This document shows positions 16,627-24,685 of a stretch of 48,672 nucleotides of DNA, piece by piece. Source of the stretch: Pseudomonadota bacterium (GTDB lineage: Bacteria; Pseudomonadota; Gammaproteobacteria; Acidiferrobacterales; UBA6901); NCBI GenBank assembly GCA_021790335.1, contig JAJYEE010000020.1, positions 1 to 48,672 of the forward strand. Direction: 5' to 3'. A program made the position numbers and the translations under genes. The notes beneath the pieces were generated by a model. That model was not told where the DNA came from. It was given only the letters and a program-made list of their open reading frames with translations, and ran no database searches. Numbering within the stretch: position 1 is the stretch's first letter; the number at the start of each line of letters is the position of its first letter.

Positions 16627-17313
16627 TCAGCGCGGAAACAGCTGCGCATAGGCGCTGGCAGCCGCGCGGACGTCGGCTTCGCCGAAAACCCCCGCGATGA
16701 CCGCAATCGCATCGGCGCCAGCCTCGATCAAGGCGGCGCTATTCTCAGGCTTAATGCCGCCTATCGCAACTACCGCCACATCCAGTTCTGCCCTTGCCCG
16801 CCGCAGTAGCTCGTGACCGGCATGCACTGCCTGCGGCTTGGTCCGTGAAGGATAGACACTGCCGAAGGCAACGTAGTCGGCACCGGCATCGGCCGCGCGC
16901 ACGGCACGCTCGAATTCGTTGTAACAGGAAATACCAACGATCGCGTCCGCACCCAGAACGGTCCGCGCGTCCGCCGCATCCCCGTCATCACGGCCGAGAT
17001 GCACCCCCTGTGCACCCGCGTCGAGCACGAGCAGCGGATCGTCATTGACGATAAGCGGAACGGCGTAGCGCTCGCAAAGACGCGCCAGTGCGGCAGCACG
17101 TCGGCAGCGCGTGCCGGCATCCGCGTCCTTGTCGCGATACTGGATGAGACGCGCGCCGCCCTGCAGCGCCCGCTCGACCGCCGGCACAAGACGCATTGCG
17201 CTGAGGTAGGCGCCGTCGGCGATGGCATACAGACCGCGCACCCGCCATTGGCCGCAGGGCGGATGCACGGAACGCGGACCAGGGTTGGGTGGCAATTCAG
17301 GCACCATCGTCAT
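16627..17313 (-). CDS. thiE: Thiamine-phosphate synthase
   Basis: A 228-residue TIM-barrel enzyme joining HMP pyrophosphate and thiazole phosphate to thiamine phosphate. Seen: [19 protein letters not shown] (diphosphate site), [47 protein letters not shown] and [12 protein letters not shown]. All the usual ThiE signatures are present. The start at 17313 follows GAGGAAGG and overlaps the end of thiD by 17 bases, implying translational coupling. The first ~25 residues are a proline-rich leader not seen in most ThiE proteins. Confidence 0.95.
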   Translation of the reverse strand: MTMVPELPPNPGPRSVHPPCGQWRVRGLYAIADGAYLSAMRLVPAVERALQGGARLIQYRDKDADAGTRCRRAAALARLCERYAVPLIVNDDPLLVLDAGAQGVHLGRDDGDAADARTVLGADAIVGISCYNEFERAVRAADAGADYVAFGSVYPSRTKPQAVHAGHELLRRARAELDVAVVAIGGIKPENSAALIEAGADAIAVIAGVFGEADVRAAASAYAQLFPR

Positions 17314-18127
17314 CGTGCGCGCCTTCCTCTTCCTCCTCCGACCGCGCCCAGTACAGGCGGTCGGGGATATACTGGCCCATGCCAAGGCGCAGCCCATGTT
17401 TGATCGAATTCCAGGTAAAATCCTGCGCCTCGGCAACCGCGTCGACCGGGTCGAAGCCATGCGCGAACGTCGCGGCGCAAGCCGAAGCCAGCGTGCAGCC
17501 GGAGCCGTGGTAGCTGTCGGGCAGACGATCCCACGCAAACGTATCGAGCAGCCGGCGGTTACCGTAAAGGCGGTTGATGACTTGAGGCGTGTTTTCGTGG
17601 GTTCCGGTAATGAGCACGAACTGGCATCCGTCCGACAGCAACTGCTGGGCGCAGGCATCCAGCGTATCGGCGTCAGGCGCAAGGCGCCTCGCCTCAAGGC
17701 TGTTGGGCGTGATGAGCGTGGCTTGCGGAATGAGCAGTGCACGCAGCGCGTCTTCGATGGGCTCTTCGGCAAGCGCATCGCCTTGTCCGGAGGCCATGAC
17801 CGGATCCACGATAAGCGGGATTTCCGGATAGTCCTCGACGATCCCGGCAATCGCAGTGAGGTTCGCAATGCTGCCGAGCATGCCGGTCTTGAATGCCGCC
17901 ACCGGCATGTCCTCGAGGACAGCGCGCGCCTGCGCAATGACCAGACCGGAATCGGTCGAGCTGAATTGCTTCACACCGATCGTGTCTTGAACGGTGATGG
18001 CGGTGATGACCGGCGCCGCATGGCAACCCAGGCTCGCCAGAGTCAGGATGTCAGCCTGCAGGCCAGCGCCGCCGGTCGCATCGTTTCCGGCAAATACCAG
18101 GACTATCGGGGGGTGTGACGTTGTCAT
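17297..18127 (-). CDS. thiD: Hydroxymethylpyrimidine/phosphomethylpyrimidine kinase
   Basis: A 276-residue ribokinase-fold enzyme making HMP diphosphate for thiamine synthesis. Seen: LVFAGNDATGGAGLQADI (substrate loop, slightly altered from NDPSGGAGIQAD), FKTGMLGS, VDPVMASGQGDAL, TPNSLEARRL and the anion-hole YHGSGCTLASA. The C-terminus is acid-rich ([13 protein letters not shown]) and encodes the thiE ribosome site. The ATG overlaps the hemH stop (ATGA) and thiE begins inside thiD, so hemH, thiD and thiE are translated as a coupled set. Confidence 0.95.
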   Translation of the reverse strand: MTTSHPPIVLVFAGNDATGGAGLQADILTLASLGCHAAPVITAITVQDTIGVKQFSSTDSGLVIAQARAVLEDMPVAAFKTGMLGSIANLTAIAGIVEDYPEIPLIVDPVMASGQGDALAEEPIEDALRALLIPQATLITPNSLEARRLAPDADTLDACAQQLLSDGCQFVLITGTHENTPQVINRLYGNRRLLDTFAWDRLPDSYHGSGCTLASACAATFAHGFDPVDAVAEAQDFTWNSIKHGLRLGMGQYIPDRLYWARSEEEEEGAHDDDGA

Positions 18128-19098
18128 AGCTGCTGGGCCTCCGCGAGGACTAGCTTTTCCAGGGCACGGATCAAGAGCGGGTGGTCGTTCAGCGCCGGCG
18201 CGACGCGATAATGCTTGATACCTGAAGCCGCCGCAACCTCACGGTAGAGTATGCCGAGCTCGTACAGCGTCTCGGTGTGATCGGATGTGAAAGCGATCGG
18301 GTAGACCAGCATCTGCTGCGTGCCACTGCGGGCCTTTTCGCGGATAACGTCATCAGTGTAGGGCTGCAGCCACTCGAGTGGGCCAACCCGGCTTTGATAG
18401 CACAGGGACACATCCGGCCAGGCGAGCTGGCGGCGCAGGGCTTCGAACGTGGCGCGGATCTGTCGTTCGTAGCGATCACCGCGATCGACGATTTTTTGCG
18501 GCAGTCCGTGGGCTGAGAACAAAAGCGAAACGTGCGCCGGATCGGGATCCGGAAACTTGGCGACTTCGGCACAGATGCTGCTGATGATCGCCTGCTGGTA
18601 ATCGTGTGCGTCGTACCATTCGTGGATCAGTTTCGTGGCCGCGCGGTAGTTCTGGTGCTCGCATTCACGCATAAACTCGTTGTAGGAGCTTCCTGTGGTT
18701 GTGATTGAAAACTGCGGGTAGAGCGGCAAAAGCACAACGCGTGTGTGGCCACTCTCCTTGAGCCGGGAGACAACCTCGGCCGCGCGCGGATTCCAGTACC
18801 GCATGCAGATGAACACTTCAAAGGCACCGTGCTCCTGCAGCGACCGCTGCAGGGCATCGGCCTGCTTGCGCGTGTTGTCCAGCAACGGCGACTTGCCGCC
18901 GATCGCCGCGTATCCGGCGCGTGCCAGTTCCGTGCGCCGGCGGGACAGGATGCGGGCAAAGAAGCGCTGGGTGAGAAACGCCAGCGGCAACTTGAATATG
19001 TCGGGATCGGAAAACAGGTTGAACAAAAACGGTTCGACCGCATCCAGAGAATCGGGACCACCCAGATTAAAGAGCACTACGGCGGTTTTGCTTTCCAT
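18124..19098 (-). CDS. hemH: Ferrochelatase
   Basis: A 324-residue enzyme that inserts Fe2+ into protoporphyrin IX at the inner membrane, the last haem step. Seen: VLFNLGGPDSLDAVEPFL, GGKSPLL, LLPLYPQFSITTTGS, the catalytic histidine in LFSAHGLP (H197) and the acidic pair in FTSDHTETLYEL (E276). The ATG at 19098 gives the standard N-terminus MESKTAVVLFN. It begins an operon with thiD, thiE and hemL, so the first dedicated and last steps of haem synthesis are co-expressed with thiamine genes. Divergent from rubredoxin, 216 bases away. Confidence 0.96.
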   Translation of the reverse strand: MESKTAVVLFNLGGPDSLDAVEPFLFNLFSDPDIFKLPLAFLTQRFFARILSRRRTELARAGYAAIGGKSPLLDNTRKQADALQRSLQEHGAFEVFICMRYWNPRAAEVVSRLKESGHTRVVLLPLYPQFSITTTGSSYNEFMRECEHQNYRAATKLIHEWYDAHDYQQAIISSICAEVAKFPDPDPAHVSLLFSAHGLPQKIVDRGDRYERQIRATFEALRRQLAWPDVSLCYQSRVGPLEWLQPYTDDVIREKARSGTQQMLVYPIAFTSDHTETLYELGILYREVAAASGIKHYRVAPALNDHPLLIRALEKLVLAEAQQL

Positions 19099-19314
19099 GG
19101 GCAGGTATGTGCGGCGTGCGGTCGAAACGGTATTGTAGCGCGTGCTGCCGATGCATTTCACCCGCGAGGAAAAACATGCCAAAATTTCGAGTCGGCCCGA
19201 CTGGCGCCTCATGTGACGCAGACTTTCGGGCCGGAGCGGCTAGGGACGGGAATCCGGAGGTCATGCCCCGGTCCCCTGCAGGGAACGGAACTTGGAAAGC
19301 ATTCGAGGAAAGGC

Positions 19315-19479
19315 ATGAAGGCATATATGTGCGTGATTTGCGGATTCATTTACGAGGAGGAGAAGGGGATGCCCGAGCAGAATATTTCAGCGGGCACTGC
19401 GTGGGCGGACGTGCCGGAAACCTGGAAGTGTCCGGATTGCGGCGCATCCAAGGATGAATTTGAGATGATTGAAATCTGA
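19315..19479 (+). CDS. rubA: Rubredoxin
   Basis: A 54-residue one-iron protein. Two knuckles, CVICG (6-10) and CPDCG (39-43), bind Fe with four cysteines; WADVPETW between them is the conserved aromatic core. It carries single electrons in the cytoplasm, for example to alkane hydroxylase, superoxide reductase or a rubredoxin:oxygen oxidoreductase; none is next to it. GAGGAAAGG lies just upstream. The next gene begins on the base after its stop codon. Confidence 0.97.
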   Translation: MKAYMCVICGFIYEEEKGMPEQNISAGTAWADVPETWKCPDCGASKDEFEMIEI

Positions 19480-20211
19480 GTGCCGCCCACCCGCCTCCCG
19501 CTCGAGCACCAGGCCCTGGACTTCGGCGGGATCTGTCTGCACTACACACTGCGACTGAGTCCGCGCCGCGCTACGATCTGCGTTCAGATCTTGCCTGGCG
19601 GTGAGGTTCGCGTTGCTGCTCCGGCAGTGGTACGGCGCGCCGACATTGATACCTTTTTGCGTGGGCATTGGGGCTGGATCCGGTCGAAGCAGCAGGCACT
19701 GCGCCAACATGTGCCAGCTCCACTGAAAATGCCGTTCGGCGAAGAGGCGCAGCTGCCGCTGCTCGGCGACAGGCTTATTCTGCGACAGCATCTGACGACG
19801 GGCTCAAGACCTGCGGCGGTACGCTGCGGTTCAGAGCTCGTCGTCAGCGCAGCAACACCGGCTCAGGTGCCAGGGCTGATCGTGAGCTGGTACCGGGATG
19901 CGGCACGACGCCAGGTGCTGCAGCGCATAGGCCACTTTGCAGCGCTCGTTGGGCGCTCGCCGGCACGCCTGAGCATCCGCGGCCAGAAGACCCGCTGGGG
20001 AAGCTGTTCGGCACTGGGTACGATCAGTATCAACTGGCGTCTGATGCAGGCATCAGCCGAAATCCTGGATTATGTGATCGTTCACGAGCTTTGCCACCTG
20101 CTGCATCGCAATCATTCGCAGCGATTCTGGCGGGAAGTCGGGCGTATCCTGCCCGACTACATGCGGCTGCGGCGCGAGCTAAGGACATTCGGAGTGAATC
20201 TGGCATTTTAG
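19480..20211 (+). CDS. YgjP-type metallopeptidase (M48/DUF45)
   Basis: A 243-residue zinc protein. The C-terminal half has RGQKTRWGSCSALGTISINWRLM in two parts, followed by LDYVIVHELCHLLHRNHSQRFW: the HELCH zincin motif plus the third histidine in NHS. The N-terminal half is a beta-rich domain (LHYTLRLSPRRATICVQILPGG). E. coli YgjP-like proteins are predicted zinc metallopeptidases; the substrate is unknown. GTG start immediately after the rubredoxin TGA implies coupled translation. Confidence 0.88.
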   Translation: MPPTRLPLEHQALDFGGICLHYTLRLSPRRATICVQILPGGEVRVAAPAVVRRADIDTFLRGHWGWIRSKQQALRQHVPAPLKMPFGEEAQLPLLGDRLILRQHLTTGSRPAAVRCGSELVVSAATPAQVPGLIVSWYRDAARRQVLQRIGHFAALVGRSPARLSIRGQKTRWGSCSALGTISINWRLMQASAEILDYVIVHELCHLLHRNHSQRFWREVGRILPDYMRLRRELRTFGVNLAF

Positions 20212-20484
20212 CGCGTCCCGGCAATGTGGCTCGGCAAGGTGTGCGCCGCATCGGTCGCGCTTTGGCGCCGGAGGCAAATCCCGTGACCCCACATCGGGAA
20301 AACGGGCCAACGTGAACCGGGAAGTCCCGAATATTTGTGCTCCAGTCGGGCACACACAACGCACCCTTTCCTCCGCGGACGTCGGCGCAGAACACCAAAT
20401 CCACTTGCCGGAGCTGCTGGATCGGACGCTTCCGGGGCCATGGGAAGCATCCGGACTGGCCCGCATTTTGCAACACCACGGATC

Positions 20485-20871
20485 ATGCAATCTGAAAATC
20501 GCTCCGCCAGCACCGGGGATCGCCAAGCCATTCTCGATGCGCTACGCCACCCCGGACAGGAAGCGGATTGGCTGATCGAGCGTCACCTGGGGTTTCCTAA
20601 CGGTGCGCAGGGCTGCAAACCCTATACCCGCAGCGTTGAGGCAGCTTTGGCGCTGTTACCGGCGGGGGTGTTCTTTCACTGCGGACGTTTCGCGGAGGGC
20701 ACGATGTTCTGGTGCGATGTAGGAAGTCGTCCGCAAGTCCAGGCCTGGGGCGAGAATCTGGCCGCGGCCATTGCCGGAGGGATCTTCGCCTACCTCACCC
20801 ACCCGGACGTGCAGGACAGCGTCGCGGCACAGGACGCCAAGCCCGGCCCCGAGCCCGGTACAACCGGCTAG
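20485..20871 (+). CDS. Hypothetical protein
   Basis: A 128-residue protein read from the ATG at 20485 (MQSENRSASTGDRQAIL). An open frame continues upstream to 20335 but those residues are arginine-rich and look non-coding. The centre has AALALLPAGVFFHCGRF and EGTMFWCDVGSRPQVQAWGENLAAAIAGGIFAYL; the end is proline/glycine-rich. I recognise no family. It is 273 bases after the peptidase and converges on the large regulator, overlapping its stop by 4 bases. Coding nature rests on codon-like composition and the lack of a competing gene. Confidence 0.5.
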   Translation: MQSENRSASTGDRQAILDALRHPGQEADWLIERHLGFPNGAQGCKPYTRSVEAALALLPAGVFFHCGRFAEGTMFWCDVGSRPQVQAWGENLAAAIAGGIFAYLTHPDVQDSVAAQDAKPGPEPGTTG

Positions 20872-23450
20872 TCGACCTTGCTGCCGGGAAGACCGTAGCG
20901 CTCCAGTTTGTAGTGCAGTGTGTTGGGCCGCAGGCCCAGAAGGCGCGCGGCTTTGGATTTGTTGCCTCCACAACGCTCGAGCGTCTGCGCGATGATGCGT
21001 GCCTCGAATGCAGTCACGTAGTCATCCAGCGTACTGCCTGCTGCCGGCACATCGATCGCAACTGCGGCCGGCGCGGATCCGGCTGCCAGCAGCCGGCTGC
21101 CAAGCGCGTGGAATACCGCGCGCTTCAGCGCTGTCACGGTCTCCGGATGGGCGGTAAACAGCTCGTCCGTCTCGACCCGGTTTAGACCGACGCACACGCC
21201 GCTCTGAAGATTGAATTGGAGAGTAAAGTAGCGGACCAGCAACGCGCCGTCGTCCCGTCTGCCGCTCAGACGGGGCATGTCGATGCACAGAGGCGGGTGT
21301 TGCTCGTGTATCAGCGGTGAATGCGGACCTGCGCCCGCATCGCAGGCAACGATGACGCGCACGCCTGCGCCGCTCAGGTGAGTGGCACGCGATTGCGTGC
21401 GCGTGTCGTCCGCGGGCGAACCGCAGAAACAGAGAATCAGGAGCGTCCCTCCCTGCAGCTCCGCGGCCTCTGCGCCCGGGTCTGATTCGTTGTCTGCAAC
21501 GGTTGCGGGCAGCAGCGCACGGAACGGGCCGGGGCGCCCGCTCGCGGCATGCATGTGCCGCGCCAGAGCGACAGCCTGGCCCATATCCGCAGTCCTGAGG
21601 AGCACCGGCTCATTGAATCCCGCCAGACTGGAAGCTGCTGCCATCTGGCCAGCAAAGGCGTCACTTTGGCCGATCAGAGGCTGTTCGGGATCATGGACCG
21701 GGTAAGTTGCCTGCCGCAGGACGGCGAGACCGCGGATCGCCCGGGCCGCCGTTTCCGCCGCCCACGCACCATCTGGCAGTATCTCGGTCAGGCTTCCGAG
21801 CAGCTTCTCCCGGTGGACGGCGGCAAACGCCGATGCCGCCGGACCATACAGCAAGGCCGCGATCTGTCCGCGACGCTGCCCGAGAAGCTCGGGCAGTTCC
21901 CCGACCGCCTTGTCGTCGACGGCATCGACCCGTACCACCAGGATATCCGGCGTCGACTGGCGCTGGAATCCGGCCGAGTGCAGGCCGACATAGTGGTCGA
22001 GCTGCGGAAAGTGCAACCGCAGATTCCGCAGCATGGTCTTATCGCGACCGAGCAGCGTGATCGCCGCGGCCAGCGGTCCGTTGGGCGAAAGCGCCTCGAG
22101 TTCGCTCGCGGCGAAGGCGGCGATGCTGCCGAGCGGACGTTCCTGCTGAAGGCTTGCGTTCTGCCGCTGCAGAGCTTCATTGTGGCGATGCAGCGAATCC
22201 ACACTGGCCTCCAGTTCCCGCTGACGATTCTGGAGTTCATGGATGCTGCGCGACGCTTCAGACAGCTGGGCACGCAGGATCAGCAGCTTGTCGAGGAACA
22301 GGTCTGCCATTCTGTCGAACAGCTGCTCGACCATCTTGAAGTCGAGCCGGGTATAGACCTGTTCGCTGAAAGACCCCCCCAGGAGAAGCCAGCCGGCCGC
22401 ATGCCTGCTCCGCGGATGGAAGGGCACGACGGCGGCGATGCCATGGCGCCTGAGGGACCAGCATGATTCCGGATTCGAGTCCGCGATTTCATTGGCCACC
22501 ACGATTTGATCGATTCCGTCCAGCACCTGCCGCGGGATTTCCGCCATGCGGCGCGAGCCGCCGACCTCGGCGAGGATCGGCAATTCCGGCCCGACCAGCG
22601 CAACCGGGCAACCTAGCGTCGTCGCCAACCGGTCCAGGATCTCGCCGGACGAGGCTAGATCGGCAATCTCGGCAACCAGCTGGCGGATGCGTCCGTAGAA
22701 GGCGGTCTTGCGCTTGCGTTCCTTCGACCAAGGTATATAGAACTGGATATCGAACAGACGGTTCTGATGGGTGGCATATGCGGTTACGATCAAGAAATAG
22801 GTCGTCAGAACGGGCTGCAGCGATGAAACGTTGATCCATGTGACTCCCAGGCGCAGAAGAATGACGACCGCGATGATTACGGCCGCCATGGGCAGAATGG
22901 CCAACAGCAGCATCGAATTCTTCAGGCGGCTTTGCGGATTTTCCTGGCGATACGCCCCGCGAAGCAGCACGCCGACCGCGCCCCCGACCGTGACAATCGC
23001 GTACAGCTCGAGCAGAAAATAGAGCGGGCCGGGGACACGAGTGACGATGAAATGATGGAATACATAGCCCCGGATCAGCAGCGGCGAAAACAGCAGCAGC
23101 CCGGCGAGCAGCAGCGCCGAAGGATAAACGGCGCCAGCTGCCAAGCTGATCGCGCGGCTACCGCGCTCGAAAGCCAGGCTGGCAGCAAGGTGCAAAAGAA
23201 CGGCAACGGCGAGAATCTCCGTCAGGTAGAACAGGGTCGCCTCCGGATAGGGCGTATGGCGGGCGGCGATCTCGATGTACCCGGGAATGAGCGCCAGGTT
23301 CTGGACGAAGAACAGCGCCAGAAGGGCCATGTAGATCCGCGTCTGCGGGTTCCGGGTCCTGGCGTGATAGGCGTAGGCGAGCAGACCAGCCTTGAGAACC
23401 AGCGCGATGGCGGCCGGCAGGATTACGAACAGATAGATTTTCCATTCCAT
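20868..23450 (-). CDS. Membrane-bound regulator: 7TM, GAF, pseudo-receiver, degenerate AAA+, Fis-type HTH
   Basis: An 860-residue protein. Seven transmembrane helices fill residues 5-227, ending YATHQNRLFDIQFYIP as in PrsK-like sensor N-termini. A GAF-like domain (about 265-390) and a coiled coil (393-436) follow. Residues about 465-580 resemble a receiver (GRDKTMLRNLRLHF, PDILVVRVDAVDD). Residues 590-785 align with a sigma-54 activator AAA+ domain: PLIGQSDAF opens it and GVRVIVAC, PRLSGRRDDG and LKRAVF keep its order. Walker A is lost (TADMGQAV), Walker B reads LILCFCGS, and no GAFTGA is present. The end is a Fis-type HTH (GGNKSKAARLLGLRPNTLHYKLER, 828-851, in two parts). It probably binds DNA while anchored in the inner membrane. 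Only the ATG at 23450 fits; a TAA lies six codons upstream and there is no ribosome site. Confidence 0.8.
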   Translation of the reverse strand: MEWKIYLFVILPAAIALVLKAGLLAYAYHARTRNPQTRIYMALLALFFVQNLALIPGYIEIAARHTPYPEATLFYLTEILAVAVLLHLAASLAFERGSRAISLAAGAVYPSALLLAGLLLFSPLLIRGYVFHHFIVTRVPGPLYFLLELYAIVTVGGAVGVLLRGAYRQENPQSRLKNSMLLLAILPMAAVIIAVVILLRLGVTWINVSSLQPVLTTYFLIVTAYATHQNRLFDIQFYIPWSKERKRKTAFYGRIRQLVAEIADLASSGEILDRLATTLGCPVALVGPELPILAEVGGSRRMAEIPRQVLDGIDQIVVANEIADSNPESCWSLRRHGIAAVVPFHPRSRHAAGWLLLGGSFSEQVYTRLDFKMVEQLFDRMADLFLDKLLILRAQLSEASRSIHELQNRQRELEASVDSLHRHNEALQRQNASLQQERPLGSIAAFAASELEALSPNGPLAAAITLLGRDKTMLRNLRLHFPQLDHYVGLHSAGFQRQSTPDILVVRVDAVDDKAVGELPELLGQRRGQIAALLYGPAASAFAAVHREKLLGSLTEILPDGAWAAETAARAIRGLAVLRQATYPVHDPEQPLIGQSDAFAGQMAAASSLAGFNEPVLLRTADMGQAVALARHMHAASGRPGPFRALLPATVADNESDPGAEAAELQGGTLLILCFCGSPADDTRTQSRATHLSGAGVRVIVACDAGAGPHSPLIHEQHPPLCIDMPRLSGRRDDGALLVRYFTLQFNLQSGVCVGLNRVETDELFTAHPETVTALKRAVFHALGSRLLAAGSAPAAVAIDVPAAGSTLDDYVTAFEARIIAQTLERCGGNKSKAARLLGLRPNTLHYKLERYGLPGSKVD

Positions 23451-23453
23451 TAC

Positions 23454-23485
23454 GGTATCGGAGAATTAAGGTATCGGAGAATTAA
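23454..23485. repeat. Tandem 16-bp repeat at the regulator start
   Basis: GGTATCGGAGAATTAA occurs twice with no gap, ending three bases before the ATG of the regulator (minus strand). It occupies the place where the ribosome site would be. A likely binding site for a protein, perhaps the regulator itself, or a slipped duplication. Confidence 0.85.
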
Positions 23486-23510
23486 TTAGAGTCCGCCCCT
23501 TTTTTGGTTG

Positions 23511-23542
23511 ACGTCCCCGCAGACGGCCAGGGACGTACGTCC
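23511..23542. promoter_or_regulatory. ACGTCC half-sites and 12-bp palindrome
   Basis: ACGTCC at 23511, then the palindrome GGACGTACGTCC at 23531-23542, giving three half-sites upstream of the regulator. The layout resembles an operator for a dimeric transcription factor. Followed on the plus strand by T5, but the palindrome has no loop. Confidence 0.5.
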
Positions 23543-23653
23543 TTTTTAAGATACCAAATTTCTGCTGCAAAAGATGTTCCATTCCCGCAATATCGCCACT
23601 AATTCCGCGCCTTACCCGCGGCATTGCAGGCAATCCGAGGCGTGCCGGGTCAG

Positions 23654-24685
23654 CTACGCCGCGTCCCAGACCAGAGCCGCCTTGCTGATCGCGATGCCGC
23701 TGCCCCCGCCAGTGAGCAGGACCTTGCCGCCGGGAGCGACTTCCCGGTTCTTCTGCAGCAGATAGAGATTGAAGGGTATGTTGGCGGTGGACAGATTGCC
23801 GAAATGGGTGATCGTATCCACCATTACTTCCAGCGACACACCTACATACTGGGCAATGCTCCTGATCATTTTCAGGCTGGCCTGGTGCTGGACGCATTTT
23901 GCTATTTCGGCAGGCTGCCATCCTATTTTGCCGATAAATTCTCGATACATTCTGCTCCAGAGCTTGATTCCTTCCTGGATCAGCGGACCCATATCGGCCT
24001 CGAGCGGCGTGAACGAACCGTTCCGGCCGCAGACGCTGAGCGCGTAGAACTGGGCCTGGGACTGAAGCATGAATCCCAGGAACCCGCTGTCCGGGTCCGT
24101 CTTGGGCCCCATGAGGGCCGCCGCCCCGGCATCGCCGAGACCCAACCCGGATGCGAGCCGGAGGAACTCGCCGCGGTCGTGGCTTTGTCTGAGGGTGTCC
24201 ATGGCGAGTTTCGTATAGCGCCAAGCTTTTTCGCCGGTCACGACCAGCCCGCGCCGCACCTGGCCGGTCGCAATCAGCGTATCCATCAGGTGGATTCCGT
24301 TCATGAAGCCGTGACAGGCGTTGGTAATGTCGAAGCTGACCGCATTGTGTGCCTGGATCTTGCTCTGGACGACGTGGGCGGTTGCCGGCTCGAGAAAATC
24401 CCTGCTCATGCCGGCATAGATGATGGCGTCGATTTCCGATGCCCTGATTTCGGCAGTGGCCATGGCCTCCTCGGCCGCCTGGACCGCCATGTCGGAAGGC
24501 TGGAGGTGCTCCGGCGCGATGCGCCGCTCCTTGATTCCGGTGATGCGCTCGAGCCAGTCATAGGAAACGTCGAATCTGTCCTCCGATTCGATGCGTTCCA
24601 TGATTTCGCGGGAACTGATCCGGTCTTCCGGGATGCATGCCCCGGTGCTGATGAGACGTGAATGACCCTGGGTATACATGTACAT
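23654..24685 (-). CDS. Stand-alone beta-ketoacyl-ACP synthase III (FabH-like)
   Basis: A 343-residue thiolase-fold condensing enzyme. The FabH triad is present: Cys124 in TNACHGF, His267 in VQHQASLKM and Asn297 in HFGNLSTANIP. Also DWLERITGIKERR at the N-terminus and LLTGGGSGIAISKAAL at the end. It lacks neighbouring fabD/fabG/acpP, so it is not the fatty-acid gene cluster; stand-alone KASIII enzymes often make signals or specialised lipids (PqsD, CqsA-like functions, alkyl resorcinols, polyketide starters). ATG at 24685 with GGAGGG 4 bases upstream. It precedes the 7TM regulator gene on the same strand by 203 bases. Confidence 0.9.
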   Translation of the reverse strand: MYMYTQGHSRLISTGACIPEDRISSREIMERIESEDRFDVSYDWLERITGIKERRIAPEHLQPSDMAVQAAEEAMATAEIRASEIDAIIYAGMSRDFLEPATAHVVQSKIQAHNAVSFDITNACHGFMNGIHLMDTLIATGQVRRGLVVTGEKAWRYTKLAMDTLRQSHDRGEFLRLASGLGLGDAGAAALMGPKTDPDSGFLGFMLQSQAQFYALSVCGRNGSFTPLEADMGPLIQEGIKLWSRMYREFIGKIGWQPAEIAKCVQHQASLKMIRSIAQYVGVSLEVMVDTITHFGNLSTANIPFNLYLLQKNREVAPGGKVLLTGGGSGIAISKAALVWDAA

